A stretch of DNA of 64,000 nucleotides from Paenibacillus herberti (GCF_002233675.1 NZ_NMUQ01000001.1:1704675-1768674), one strand, 5' to 3'. Shown: positions 26,857-36,198, numbered from the stretch's first letter. Numbers and translations: made by a program. Notes: generated by a model from the letters alone, not told the origin.

Positions 26857-27774
26857 ATGACTATGCATACTGCCGCAGACTCCGCTGCGGCTTCAGCTTC
26901 ACAAAACTCGCAGCTGCAGCAGCTGCGCTTCTGCTTCTACGGTGCAGGCTCAATGGCGGAAGCCGTTGCACGAGGCATGACCGAGCGCAAGTTATGTCCG
27001 CCGGAGGGAATCGGCATGTTCAACCGCAGCGGCGGTCCCCGTCTGGCTGAACTTCGCTCACGCTACGGCCTCACAACCGCTGAAACACCAGAGGACAAAT
27101 CACGAATGCTTGCCGAAGCCGATGTCATCATTCTGAGCATGAAGCCGAAGGACGCCGAGGAAGCCATTCGTTCCGTGAGCAGCATCCTGCGGGAAGGCCA
27201 GTTGATCGTCTCCATGATTGCCGGTCTGTCCATCCGTACGATTCAAGCTTTAATCGGCAAGCGGCTGCCGGTCGTCCGCACGATGCCGAACACCTCCTGT
27301 TCCATCGGTCTTGGTGCCACTGGCATCAGCTTCTCGCCGGATGTCAGCGTAGAGCAGCGCATGATCGGTGAACAGCTGTTCCGTTCGGTCGGTCTCACTG
27401 TGACGGTCGAGGAAAATCTGCTGGAAGCTGTTACTGGCGTCTCCGGCAGCGGCCCCGCCTACCTGTACTACATCATGGAATCCATGATTAAGGCTGGTGT
27501 TGAGCTTGGACTGGACAGCGCGTTATCTCGTGAGCTTACCGTGCAAACGATGCTTGGCGCTGCTGAGATGATGCGTGTGACGGGCGAGGAGCCTGCTGAG
27601 CTACGCCGCCAGGTGACAAGTCCCGGCGGTACTACGCAAGCCGCGATTGCTCTCATGGAGGAGCATGAGGTCGGACTGCATTTTCGCAGCGGCATGAAGC
27701 GTTCTGCAGAGCGAGCGGCCGACATTGGACGCGAACTGGAAAGGAGTGTTCTTGGTGACCAACACGAATCTTAA
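26857..27774 (+). CDS. proC: Pyrroline-5-carboxylate reductase
   Basis: The last proline synthesis enzyme (305 aa), reducing P5C to proline. The Rossmann opening is FCFYGAGSMAEAVARGM, preceded by about 30 residues of low-complexity Ser/Ala/Gln not found in most ProC. The C-terminal family motif is RRQVTSPGGTTQAAI. MPNTSCSIGLG is the substrate loop. AAGGAGG lies 9 nt before the ATG. The end overlaps the mtnW start by 20 bases, which couples proline synthesis with methionine salvage translationally. Confidence 0.95.
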   Translation: MTMHTAADSAAASASQNSQLQQLRFCFYGAGSMAEAVARGMTERKLCPPEGIGMFNRSGGPRLAELRSRYGLTTAETPEDKSRMLAEADVIILSMKPKDAEEAIRSVSSILREGQLIVSMIAGLSIRTIQALIGKRLPVVRTMPNTSCSIGLGATGISFSPDVSVEQRMIGEQLFRSVGLTVTVEENLLEAVTGVSGSGPAYLYYIMESMIKAGVELGLDSALSRELTVQTMLGAAEMMRVTGEEPAELRRQVTSPGGTTQAAIALMEEHEVGLHFRSGMKRSAERAADIGRELERSVLGDQHES

Positions 27775-29008
27775 CGGATTAACTGGCATGTGCGTCGCGA
27801 CATATCGCGTGCATGATGATGGGGCTGATTTTGCCAAAAAAGCTCTGTCCATCGCAGTTGGCCTCACGGTCGGCAGTTGGACCGATCTTCCTGAGCTGCG
27901 CAAAGCAGAGATGGAAAAACATCTCGGCCGAGTGCTGTCAGTCGAGGAGCATGAAGGCGACGGCTCTCCCGGGGGCCGCCACGCCGATATTCGCATCGCC
28001 TACCCGGACATCAACTTCAGCCGGGATATTCCGGCGCTGCTCGTAACGGTGTTCGGCAAACTGTCGATGGACGGCCGCGTTAAGCTCATCGATCTCGACG
28101 TTTCAGAAGGCTTCCAAAGTGCATTCCCCGGTCCGAAGTTCGGCATCCAGGGTGTGCGCGGCCTGCTAGGCGTCCATGACCGCCCGCTGCTTATGAGCAT
28201 TTTTAAATCGGTTATTGGCCATGATCTGAAAGGGTTGGAAGAGCAGTTCTACCAGCAGGCGCTGGGCGGTGTTGACCTGATCAAGGATGACGAGATTCTG
28301 TTCGAAAATGCGGAAACCGGCATCGATCGGCGTGTAACCGTCTGTATGGAAGCGGCCCGCCGGGCGTCGGAGCAGACGGGACAAAAGCTGCTCTACGCCG
28401 TCAACCTGACGGGCCCTACGAGCAAACTTGCCGATCAAGCCCGCCGCGCAATCGCGGAGGGAGCAAACGCGCTGCTGTTCAATGTGCTCGCCTACGGCTA
28501 CGATGCTCTGCATGAGCTGAGCGCCGACTCCACGATTAATGTACCGATCGCAGCGCATCCAGCGCTGGCCGGGGCGTTTTATCCATCGCCGCATTACGGC
28601 ATCGCCGCCCCGCTCTTGCTCGGCAAGTTGATGCGACTCGCTGGCGCGGATCTTGTGCTGTTCCCATCGCCATACGGCTCCGTCGTTATGCCAAAGGAGG
28701 AAAACTTGGCCATCCGCGAGGCATTGCTCGATGAAACTCGCCCGATGCGGACCAGTTTCCCTGTCCCTTCCGCTGGCATCCACCCTGGACTCGTGCCGCT
28801 CCTAGTGCGTGACTTCGGTCTGGATTCCGTCGTTAATGCCGGCGGCGGCGTACATGGTCATCCCGGAGGCGCAGCCGCCGGCGGACAGGCATTCCGTCAG
28901 GCTATAACAGCGGCGATGAGCGGAGTTCCGCTTCAGCAAGCGGCTGCCGAGCCAGGCCATGAAGCGCTGCGTGCAGCTGTGGAAGCTTGGGGCGTTCGCG
29001 AAGCTTAA
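27755..29008 (+). CDS. mtnW: RuBisCO-like 2,3-diketo-5-methylthiopentyl-1-phosphate enolase
   Basis: 417 aa. Form IV RuBisCO-like protein of methionine salvage. The loop GGVDLIKDDEILF carries the lysine and acidic metal ligands corresponding to the RuBisCO active site, and FGIQGVRGLLGVHDRPL precedes it. GGGVHGHPGGAAAGGQ corresponds to the phosphate-binding loop. I chose GTG 27755 because AAGGAG lies 8 nt upstream; a TTG sits one codon before. The frame is open to 27725 inside proC, but no ribosome binding site supports that. mtnX and mtnB follow in order. Confidence 0.95.
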   Translation: MTNTNLNGLTGMCVATYRVHDDGADFAKKALSIAVGLTVGSWTDLPELRKAEMEKHLGRVLSVEEHEGDGSPGGRHADIRIAYPDINFSRDIPALLVTVFGKLSMDGRVKLIDLDVSEGFQSAFPGPKFGIQGVRGLLGVHDRPLLMSIFKSVIGHDLKGLEEQFYQQALGGVDLIKDDEILFENAETGIDRRVTVCMEAARRASEQTGQKLLYAVNLTGPTSKLADQARRAIAEGANALLFNVLAYGYDALHELSADSTINVPIAAHPALAGAFYPSPHYGIAAPLLLGKLMRLAGADLVLFPSPYGSVVMPKEENLAIREALLDETRPMRTSFPVPSAGIHPGLVPLLVRDFGLDSVVNAGGGVHGHPGGAAAGGQAFRQAITAAMSGVPLQQAAAEPGHEALRAAVEAWGVREA

Positions 29009-29040
29009 GCAAATGCATTTACGAAAGAAGGCATAAAAGC

Positions 29041-29775
29041 ATGAATCATGAGTCAGCCCGCAGTGGAACAGCTATACATACAGAGGTTTCCTCAGCGGCC
29101 AAAAAACGCGTTATCTTCTGCGATTTTGACGGAACGATAACCGAAAACGATAATATTATCGCGATAATCAAGCATTTCAACCCCCAGGGTTGGGGAACGC
29201 TTGTGAAAGATACCATTGAACAACGAATGTCTATCCAACAAGGAGTGGGCGACTTGTTCCGCCTCCTCCCGGCTTCCATGAAGGAAGAGGTCATCCGTTT
29301 CTCCATCAGCAACGCCGTTATCCGCGATGGGTTCCAGGAATTGCTGGACTATTGCCATGAAGAAGAGATCGAATTTTTCGTGACGAGTGGTGGCATTGAC
29401 TTTTTTGTATATCCGCTGCTGCAGCCATTTGGCATTCCTCAAGATCATATCTATTGTAACCGTGCGGATTTTACTGGTGAAAGAATCGAGATTCTGTGGC
29501 CGCATTCCTGCGATGAACATTGTCCAAACGGCGGCTGCGGCATGTGCAAAACAGCGGTCATCCGCCGTTACCCGGCCGAGTCCTATGAGCGGATTCTTAT
29601 CGGCGACAGCATCACCGACTTCGAAGGTGCGAAGCTGGCTGATCAGGTGTACTCCCGCTCCCATCTTACGCTCAAATGCCGTGAGCTCGACCTTCCACAC
29701 CATGAGTTCGCTACCTTCCATGGTGTTGTTGCCAGCCTGAAGGAGCGCCAGCACTCCAAGAAAGAAGGGATATAA
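29041..29775 (+). CDS. mtnX: HK-MTPenyl-1-P phosphatase (HAD family)
   Basis: Dephosphorylates 2-hydroxy-3-keto-5-methylthiopentenyl-1-phosphate to the acireductone. The HAD nucleophile is in FCDFDGTITENDN, the second motif is FFVTSGG, and the last acidic motif is IGDSITDFEGA. 244 aa from the ATG at 29041 (AAGAAGG 9 nt upstream); the frame extends 18 codons back into mtnW. It has about 20 extra residues before the motif (NHESARSGTAIHTEVSSAAK) compared with short forms. mtnB starts one base after its stop. Confidence 0.93.
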   Translation: MNHESARSGTAIHTEVSSAAKKRVIFCDFDGTITENDNIIAIIKHFNPQGWGTLVKDTIEQRMSIQQGVGDLFRLLPASMKEEVIRFSISNAVIRDGFQELLDYCHEEEIEFFVTSGGIDFFVYPLLQPFGIPQDHIYCNRADFTGERIEILWPHSCDEHCPNGGCGMCKTAVIRRYPAESYERILIGDSITDFEGAKLADQVYSRSHLTLKCRELDLPHHEFATFHGVVASLKERQHSKKEGI

Positions 29776-29776
29776 C

Positions 29777-30436
29777 ATGTCATTTCAGGAATTCCAACCG
29801 AAGCTAGAGGACAAACAACGCGCTTATGCCGAGCTGGCCGAGGTGAAAGAGTTATTCGCCTCTCGCGGCTGGTTCGCCGGAACAAGCGGTAATTTATCCG
29901 TGCGCGTCGGGGATTACAATCCCGGCAGCTTCCAGTTCGCCATTACAGCGAGCGGCAAGGATAAGTCCAAGCACACGCCGGGGGACTACTTGCTCGTCGA
30001 CCAAAATGGCAAGCCATGCGAGTCCACCGCACTGAAGCCCTCTGCCGAAACGTTGATTCATTGCGAAATTTACCGTTTGACCGGAGCGGGAGCTATTTTC
30101 CATATTCATTCCATTTTCAGCAATGTGATCTCGGAATGGTTCTGGGAGCGCCGCTCCGTGCCCGTCACCGGCGTTGAGCTGATCAAAGGTCTCGGCATTT
30201 GGGAAGAAGAAGCTCATATCGAGATTCCCATCGTTCCTAACTTTGCCGACATTCCGCGTATCGTGCCCGAAATTACCGATGTGCTGAACCCTCGCCTGCC
30301 AGGTGTGCTGCTGCGCAAACACGGCATTTATGCTTGGGGAGCAGATGCCTTCGAGGCGAAGCGTCACCTGGAATCGTTTGAATTCCTGTTTGAATATGTG
30401 TACCGCTGGGAGCTGCTGAATAAAACTCGCTCTTAA
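29777..30436 (+). CDS. mtnB: Methylthioribulose-1-phosphate dehydratase
   Basis: A class II aldolase-type enzyme (219 aa) that dehydrates methylthioribulose-1-phosphate in methionine salvage. The zinc-binding histidines are in FHIHSIFSN (about 113-117) and LRKHGIYAWG (about 190), and the opening motif is GWFAGTSGNLSVR. GAAGGG lies 8 nt before the ATG. It is the last gene of the proBAC-mtnWXB unit and is followed by a strong terminator. mtnD (dioxygenase), mtnK and mtnA are not in the window. Confidence 0.94.
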   Translation: MSFQEFQPKLEDKQRAYAELAEVKELFASRGWFAGTSGNLSVRVGDYNPGSFQFAITASGKDKSKHTPGDYLLVDQNGKPCESTALKPSAETLIHCEIYRLTGAGAIFHIHSIFSNVISEWFWERRSVPVTGVELIKGLGIWEEEAHIEIPIVPNFADIPRIVPEITDVLNPRLPGVLLRKHGIYAWGADAFEAKRHLESFEFLFEYVYRWELLNKTRS

Positions 30437-30439
30437 GCT

Positions 30440-30480
30440 AAATGGCCATGCAGGGGCTCCCTGCATGGCCATTTTTTTAA
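30440..30480 (+). terminator. Intrinsic terminator of the proBAC-mtnWXB unit
   Basis: A perfect 16-bp stem (AAATGGCCATGCAGGG with its complement, 30440-30455 / 30459-30474) around GCT, followed by T7. The opposite gene (stop 30477) converges on it and may share it. Confidence 0.95.
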
Positions 30481-31943
30481 TTGGAATTCCGTGAAGGTAA
30501 GGATTCCGCGGCTTCGAGCAGCCGCTCCACTCCCTCAGCGATACTTTTCTCTCCTAGCAAGGAGTAGCTAATTCGAATCCAATCATCCATTTCTCCAAAA
30601 GGATCGCAGATGCTGCCGGGAACAAAAGCGGCGGACAGCTCCAGACTGCGGGCAAGCAGCTGCTCTGCAGATATTTCTTTTGGAAGCTGGATCCAAAGAT
30701 TCAAGCCTCCTTCTGGACTCCTCCATTTCCATCCGCTGTGCTCAAAAGCATGCTCCATAGCTTCCTTGCGTAAGCGAACAGCAAGTCTCAATTTCTCAAT
30801 ATGCTCCTGCATGCGATGGGAGAAAAAGAAGGAATGGAATATTTTCTGAGCGAGAACTGGAGTTCCCGCATCGGCCAGAGCCTTAATCGGACGGATCGCC
30901 TCCATGACCGATGGGCGTGCAATCAACATAGACATGCGTAAACCAGGGGCAATGTACTTGCTATAGCTGCGAATATAAACGACATAACCTTCCGTGTCGT
31001 AATAGAACATTGGCGGCGGTGGCGGCTTATCGAAATATAGATCATGATAAACGTCATCCTCCACTAAAATGCAGGAATAACGCTCCGCCAACTCGATCAG
31101 CGCTTTGCGCTGTACAGTCGGCACCGTGTATCCGGTCGGATTATGAAAAGTGGGATTCAAATAAAACATCCGCGGCTTCTCCACCCGCATTAGTTCCTCA
31201 ATTCTCCCCAAGTCGTATCCTTCAGGGGTCAGATCTACTGGAAGCATGCGGATTCCCTGCTGCTGAAACAGATCGATTGCCGGACTATACGTCGGGCGCT
31301 CGATTAACACCTTATCCCCCCGCTTAACCAAAGCGCGTGACACCAAATCTATCGCTTGCTGCGAGCCAGAGGTGACCATAATTTCTTCCGCTGTCGCTTC
31401 AATTCCATGCCGAACCCGGAAATACTCCGCCATCGCTTCCCTTAACGCGAGGTCTCCCATAACAGTTGAATAAGTGCTCAGCACCATCGGATGTCGGTCG
31501 AGCACCTCTTTGGCGTGGCTGGCAAGAAAACGGTTAGGTAGCAATGTCGGATCGAGGAGCGCCTCAGACATTCTATACATCACGGGAAAGCTGTGTATAT
31601 CCGATAATCGGCTGCGATTGCGGTAACCCGGCCGGGCCGCATAAGCCCAATGCCCCTCCTGTCCTCCTGCAGGAAGTCCCACCCCCGACTCCCGGTTCCG
31701 TACATAATAACCGGAGCGGTATCTGGACTCCAGCACCCTCTCTTCCTCTAACCGGCTATAAGCCTTAAGGACCGTTAAACGATGTACGCCAAGCCTCTCC
31801 GCCATCACGCGCACGGAAGGAAGCCGCTCGCCCTCCTTCCATTCACCGGTTCGCAGTCCCTCCAGCACGGCTTCCTCCACCTTAAGCTTCATCGAACGAC
31901 CCTCAGATTGCCCTTTTTGCTCTTGTTGCTCTTTTTGCTCCAT
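30477..31943 (-). CDS. MocR-type PLP-dependent transcriptional regulator
   Basis: 488 aa: a GntR winged helix (about 18-85; RLPSVRVMAERLGVHRLTVL) joined to an aminotransferase-like domain (about 120-480). The PLP lysine is in SYSKYIAPGLRMSM (about residue 310), with NPTFHNPTGY upstream. MocR proteins use PLP to sense amines or amino acids and usually control a divergent gene. Here that gene is an EamA-type exporter 210 bp away, the likely target. The N-terminus (MEQKEQQEQKGQSEGRS) is low-complexity; an internal start at MKLKVEE is possible. The effector is unknown. Confidence 0.92.
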   Translation of the reverse strand: MEQKEQQEQKGQSEGRSMKLKVEEAVLEGLRTGEWKEGERLPSVRVMAERLGVHRLTVLKAYSRLEEERVLESRYRSGYYVRNRESGVGLPAGGQEGHWAYAARPGYRNRSRLSDIHSFPVMYRMSEALLDPTLLPNRFLASHAKEVLDRHPMVLSTYSTVMGDLALREAMAEYFRVRHGIEATAEEIMVTSGSQQAIDLVSRALVKRGDKVLIERPTYSPAIDLFQQQGIRMLPVDLTPEGYDLGRIEELMRVEKPRMFYLNPTFHNPTGYTVPTVQRKALIELAERYSCILVEDDVYHDLYFDKPPPPPMFYYDTEGYVVYIRSYSKYIAPGLRMSMLIARPSVMEAIRPIKALADAGTPVLAQKIFHSFFFSHRMQEHIEKLRLAVRLRKEAMEHAFEHSGWKWRSPEGGLNLWIQLPKEISAEQLLARSLELSAAFVPGSICDPFGEMDDWIRISYSLLGEKSIAEGVERLLEAAESLPSRNSN

Positions 31944-32154
31944 GATTCCGCCTCCCCTCCGTTGTTATCCTCCGGTTTCCGGTTAATCCTTTCTGTTCTA
32001 ATCTTAATTAATCTGTTCTAACTGTCAACTGTTATGATGCCTCTACTATGGAAAAGCCGTCCAAACACCTAACAGGACGCCATAAGCATTGAACAGCGGG
32101 AATTCATCATCGGGGCTCTACATTCATCAACGACTAGCACAAGGGGGAAGCATC

Positions 32155-33075
32155 ATGGTTTTGTTCAATTATGTAATTATGTGCATGGTTTTCGGTACGA
32201 CTTTTCTAGCTATCAAGGTTGGCGTAGAAGCGGGGCTGCCGCCATTTCTATCGGGCGGTATTCGTTTTGTGGCAGCTGGAGCTATCATTTATGCCTGGCT
32301 GATGTGGCGTCGCAAAGCTTCACTTTCACTGCTTTTTCGCAAAGAGGTGCTGCTGATCGCAGCAGGTAGTACGTTTACGACGTTCTCGGCGCTCTATTGG
32401 GCGGAACAGCATATCGACTCCGGCATGGCTGCCGTGCTGTCAGCGACAGGCCCGATTGCGATTATAGTGATGCAGTCGCTTGCGCTAAAGCAGCGTATTT
32501 ATCGAATGGAAAAGCTCGGCTGTGCGCTCGGTTTTGCTGGAGTAGTTGTGCTCATGCTTCCGAATCTGTCGGGTGGAAATGACGGCTTGTGGCTCACGGC
32601 TTGTTTACTCGTTCTGCTGAGCTCGTTTGGATATGCAGCCGGAAGTCTCTTGACGAGACGTGTACTGCTGCGTAATCCCGAGCAATCTCCTATCGTCCTC
32701 AACGCGGCTCAGATGGTCGTCGGTGGAGCGGGACTACTGCTTTTATCCGCATTAATGGAACGTCCCTCCTCAGCCTCTATCGCTTGGTTACCCGCCACAG
32801 GCTCGCTGCTGTATCTGATTGCCGTTGGCTCCATGTTAGGACATAGCTTGTTTGCCTGGCTTATAAAAGCGACCAATGCGTTCTTTCCTTCTACGTGGCT
32901 GTACGTTTCCCCGGTCATAGCGTTAAGTATTGGCGCAATTGTATTCGGGGAGCAGTTGACACTCTTCTCGATTTGCGGAAGCCTGCTCGTACTGGCTGGC
33001 GTCGTTTTGCCCAAGCTCAAGGAGTTGAAAGCCTATGTTTCTACACCGTCCCAGCGCCGGAAAAAGGCAGCTTGA
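32155..33075 (+). CDS. EamA-family (DMT) transporter
   Basis: A 306-aa membrane protein with about 10 hydrophobic segments and a twofold EamA repeat (GTTFLAIKVGVEAGLPPF at the N-terminus; YVSPVIALSIGAIVFGEQ in the second half). GGGGG lies 7 nt before the ATG at 32155; earlier in-frame starts have no support. The family exports metabolites such as amino acids and their derivatives. It is divergent from a MocR regulator and therefore likely induced by a PLP-reactive substrate. A hairpin terminator follows. Confidence 0.9.
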   Translation: MVLFNYVIMCMVFGTTFLAIKVGVEAGLPPFLSGGIRFVAAGAIIYAWLMWRRKASLSLLFRKEVLLIAAGSTFTTFSALYWAEQHIDSGMAAVLSATGPIAIIVMQSLALKQRIYRMEKLGCALGFAGVVVLMLPNLSGGNDGLWLTACLLVLLSSFGYAAGSLLTRRVLLRNPEQSPIVLNAAQMVVGGAGLLLLSALMERPSSASIAWLPATGSLLYLIAVGSMLGHSLFAWLIKATNAFFPSTWLYVSPVIALSIGAIVFGEQLTLFSICGSLLVLAGVVLPKLKELKAYVSTPSQRRKKAA

Positions 33076-33096
33076 GTCTAATCGCAATTAAAATCA

Positions 33097-33138
33097 AAGG
33101 CCGTCCAGTCCCCCTTTTTTAGGGGACTGGACGGCCTT
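33097..33138. terminator. Bidirectional terminator
   Basis: A 17-bp stem (AAGGCCGTCCAGTCCCC and its complement) around a T-rich loop. It lies between the convergent EamA gene and the sugar isomerase gene. The minus-strand side continues with TTTGATTTT, so it should stop transcription from both. Confidence 0.85.
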
Positions 33139-33164
33139 CAATAAATTCTATCACTCGCCCACTC

Positions 33165-34052
33165 TTACGCGCGGAAGCCTCTCAAAAACTGCACGGCTGC
33201 GGCAATATCTTGCTCCGGTTGTGCGCCTACCTCGCGCTCGATTGTCAGGTAACCCGTGTAACCGATGTCCTGCAGCGCTTTGAGATAGTTCGGCCAGTCC
33301 ACTTTGCCTTCGCCTAGCGGTACCTCGCGGAAATCATCGCCTTCCTCGGCTTCAACCGCAAGTTTCTCATGGCTCATCGCTTCATGCTCGAAGCCGAGCA
33401 TGCCATAAACTTTGCGGGGGTCCACATTTTCCTTGAGCTTAATGCCATCCTTGGCATGGGTGTGGACAATATAACTGCCCAATGTGTATACGCCTTGCAC
33501 CGGGTCGTCGCCTGTCACCATGACCATATTGGCCGGATCAAAGTTGACGGACAGACCATTCGTACTCAGCTTGTCGAGGAACTCCTTCAGATGCGTCGCA
33601 CGCTCCGGACCGGTCTCAATCGCGAAGTAGGCGTTTTTGCTGCTTGCATAACGGCTGATCTCATCGCAAGCTTGCAGCATCGTTTGGTAGATTTCACTGT
33701 TTTCATCATCTGGCACGATTCCGATATGCGTGGTGACAATGTTACATCCCAAATCAAGCGCCAGATCTAGAATACGCTTGGATTTCTCGACCTTCCAGAC
33801 GTTCTCTTTTTTATCCTGGAAGCCATGTCCTGCCAAATCACCAACAAGCGCGGAAATGGTGAGGCCGAGAGAGTCGATGTATTCGCGCAGCTCCCTGCGG
33901 TTGGCCGCATCGAGACGGTCCGGGTCCATTTCACCAGATACAGCATAGATTTGTACGCCGTCTGCGCCGACTTCTTTCGCCTTGCGCAGCCCTTCACGAA
34001 CGCCTACCTGGAAGCTGTCCACAATTACGCCGATCGGATTCTTAATAGCCAT
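33165..34052 (-). CDS. Sugar phosphate isomerase/epimerase (TIM barrel)
   Basis: 295 aa, xylose-isomerase-like TIM-barrel family. Metal-binding motifs of the family are visible: IVTTHIGIVPDDE, FAIETGPERATHLKEF (glutamate), NFDPANMVMV, HTHAKDGIK (His pair) and TIEREVG (last acid). The substrate cannot be read from the sequence. AAAGGCGG lies before the ATG. It is the third gene of a minus-strand group with a Gfo/Idh dehydrogenase and a second isomerase, but a gap of 278 bp and a hairpin separate it from the dehydrogenase, so it may have its own promoter. Confidence 0.88.
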   Translation of the reverse strand: MAIKNPIGVIVDSFQVGVREGLRKAKEVGADGVQIYAVSGEMDPDRLDAANRRELREYIDSLGLTISALVGDLAGHGFQDKKENVWKVEKSKRILDLALDLGCNIVTTHIGIVPDDENSEIYQTMLQACDEISRYASSKNAYFAIETGPERATHLKEFLDKLSTNGLSVNFDPANMVMVTGDDPVQGVYTLGSYIVHTHAKDGIKLKENVDPRKVYGMLGFEHEAMSHEKLAVEAEEGDDFREVPLGEGKVDWPNYLKALQDIGYTGYLTIEREVGAQPEQDIAAAVQFLRGFRA

Positions 34053-34330
34053 ATTAAAAACCGCCTTTACTCATAGTGTAAAATTACCGTTTCTCGATAG
34101 CGATGATTCTGTAAAAGATGACTTAGATTGCAGCACCGAAACCAGCTCCGATGAGCATATTCATCCCATAGTTCTATCTTAATAACCTATCGCCTAACGG
34201 ACTAGAACTGCATTGCCGAGTAGTTGGATTTTTGTGCGGAACGCAGGCGGAGCGTAGGCAAAACGCAAGCAGGAGCCCGCCGCAGATGCGGACGAGCTCC
34301 TGTTAGAACAAATTCAACGGCGCTAGCTTC
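34053..34330. other. Intergenic region with the Gfo/Idh terminator
   Basis: Contains the hairpin at 34261-34302 (CAGGAGC arms on the minus strand, followed by TTGCGTTTT), the likely end of the Gfo/Idh transcript. The rest (34060-34255) must hold the promoter of the isomerase gene. I see no gene. Confidence 0.5.
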
Positions 34331-35350
34331 TTAGCCGACCGTTACCCATTCTCCGCGCTGATCAGCAGAGGCGATTTCGGCGCGTACAATGGCGATAGTG
34401 TCCTTCGTGCTTTGACCGTCCGCTTCCTCAATTGGCGTACCGTTCAGCAGAGACTCTACGAAATACTTGATTTCGTAATAGTACCCTTGGTTATCCGACA
34501 GCTCTGCAACATAACCCGGAGCATCATTAGGATTCACACGCAGCTGATTGTTGACGAACTGCAGATTACCATTTTGGAAAGTGACGCGGAAGCCCATCTC
34601 AAAGCCGAAATCGCCGTTCAGCGTCCAGTCCACCTGAGTGTGGATGACCGCATCTTGCGAGTAACGATAATTCGTCGACACAATGTCATATCCGCTGCCT
34701 GGGATGACATTAACTGCGTTTGTGGAAACAGCTTCCGGCTTGCCGAACAGCCAGTTGACGACATCGGTATCATGCACATGCATGTCCAGAAGAGCACCGC
34801 CGCCTTTGTCCTTTTCGAGCACCCAAGGGCCCCAAGTCGGTGTCCCGCCGCCGCGGTAGAAGTAAGCATAGGTTACTTTTCCAAGTGAACCTTCGTCGAT
34901 AAGCTTTTTCAGCTCAACATAGGCAGGCCAGAAGCGCAGGCATTGGCCAATCAGCAGCGATTTGCCAGCTTGCTCAGCTGCCTGGATCATCGCGTCACAC
35001 TCATCTGTATCCATAGCCATCGGTTTCTCGCATAATACATGCACGCCTGCTTCCAAGCATTGAACTGTCACTTGGCGGTGTAGGAATGTTGGCAAAGTAA
35101 TATCTACCGCGTCCAGATCCTCTTTTTCGAGCATCTCGGCAATAGAAGTATATTGGGCAAAAGCCGTCAAATCCACGACCGTACTGCCTGCGTCGAGATT
35201 GCCTCCGCCTCCACCTCCTTGCAGCTTAACCGGGTCGGCGTCGCAGATCGCGACAACCTTAACCTGCACACCTTCTTGCTCCAGCCGCAAATAGTTTTCG
35301 AGATGAGCCCGTCCCATGAAGCCAAGTCCAATCATACCAATTCGAATCAT
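34331..35350 (-). CDS. Gfo/Idh/MocA-family oxidoreductase
   Basis: 339 aa NAD(P)-dependent sugar or inositol dehydrogenase type. Rossmann motif GMIGLGFMGRAHLENY at the N-terminus, the catalytic CEKPMAMD (about residue 108) and the family motif GALLDMHVHDTDVV (aspartate and histidine, about 190-200). A poly-Gly insert (GGGGGGNLDAG) lies near residue 50. It overlaps the preceding isomerase gene stop by one base (TAATG), so the two are coupled. The substrate is unknown; with two isomerases, a cyclic polyol or rare sugar is likely. Confidence 0.9.
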   Translation of the reverse strand: MIRIGMIGLGFMGRAHLENYLRLEQEGVQVKVVAICDADPVKLQGGGGGGNLDAGSTVVDLTAFAQYTSIAEMLEKEDLDAVDITLPTFLHRQVTVQCLEAGVHVLCEKPMAMDTDECDAMIQAAEQAGKSLLIGQCLRFWPAYVELKKLIDEGSLGKVTYAYFYRGGGTPTWGPWVLEKDKGGGALLDMHVHDTDVVNWLFGKPEAVSTNAVNVIPGSGYDIVSTNYRYSQDAVIHTQVDWTLNGDFGFEMGFRVTFQNGNLQFVNNQLRVNPNDAPGYVAELSDNQGYYYEIKYFVESLLNGTPIEEADGQSTKDTIAIVRAEIASADQRGEWVTVG

Positions 35351-36198
35351 TATTTTTTGCTCCTTCCGAGAATGGCATCCATCGCTGCCGAAGTGTTGTA
35401 TACGATTTGAACGCTATGATGCGTATAAGGCGGGATCATTTCGGCGGTGACAAAGCTGTCATAGCCGATTGCTTCCAGTTCACGCACGACGGCAGGATAG
35501 TCCACATCGCCAGCAAGCAGATCAACGAAGCCATGAAGTCCGCCAGCCGCGCGGCGGTAATCTTTGAAGTGAACCTTTTTGATGCGAGAGCCGAGAATTT
35601 GAATCCAATGCTCTGGATAACCGGAGTAAACGACGTTGCCTACATCGAAGTAGGAGCCGACATAATCGGAACCGACCGCATCGATGAAACCTCTCATCTC
35701 TAGCGGGGACAGCAGGAATTTGTTCCACACATTTTCAACACCAATGTTGACCTTGAGCTTCTCTGCTTCGGATGCCAGCTCCTGGAACGTCTCCAAGGCG
35801 CGTTCATACGCTTTATCATAGGCGACTACCGGAGCGCCAGGAATGAAATCGACACCGACTGCACCTGGCACAACCAGAATCGTATCCACTTCAAGAAGGG
35901 CTGCGAATTCGAGCTGCTTGCGGATGATGTCCTTCGCCTTGTTGCGGGTAGCCTCGCTGTCGCTCGTTGGCGGATAGGACCAGTACAAACCGCTCGCCAG
36001 GCTGGACAGCTCCAGACCCGTATCGCGTGCAAGTTGCAAATAACCGAGAACTTCCTTGTCGCTGCTTTCCAGGCTAAGCTGACCCGTTTCTTCCAGAGCA
36101 AGCTCAATACCGTCGAATCCAGCGTCCTTGGCGATGGCGATGCTTTGCTCAACCGTAGTGCCAGCCGGGAAGGACCATGCGTTAATTCCTTTTTTCAT
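35350..36198 (-). CDS. Sugar phosphate isomerase/epimerase (TIM barrel)
   Basis: 282 aa, same superfamily as the gene at 33165 but only distantly similar. Metal ligands appear in GIELALEETGQ, NIGVENVWNKFLLSP (glutamate), SYFDVGNVV, KKVHFKDYRR (histidine) and VTAEMIPP (last acid). First gene of the operon and divergent from an AraC regulator at 36345. The start ATG is at 36198 with GAGGAGG some 8 nt before it. Together with the Gfo/Idh gene it suggests oxidation and epimerisation of a sugar or inositol-like compound. Confidence 0.88.
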   Translation of the reverse strand: MKKGINAWSFPAGTTVEQSIAIAKDAGFDGIELALEETGQLSLESSDKEVLGYLQLARDTGLELSSLASGLYWSYPPTSDSEATRNKAKDIIRKQLEFAALLEVDTILVVPGAVGVDFIPGAPVVAYDKAYERALETFQELASEAEKLKVNIGVENVWNKFLLSPLEMRGFIDAVGSDYVGSYFDVGNVVYSGYPEHWIQILGSRIKKVHFKDYRRAAGGLHGFVDLLAGDVDYPAVVRELEAIGYDSFVTAEMIPPYTHHSVQIVYNTSAAMDAILGRSKK

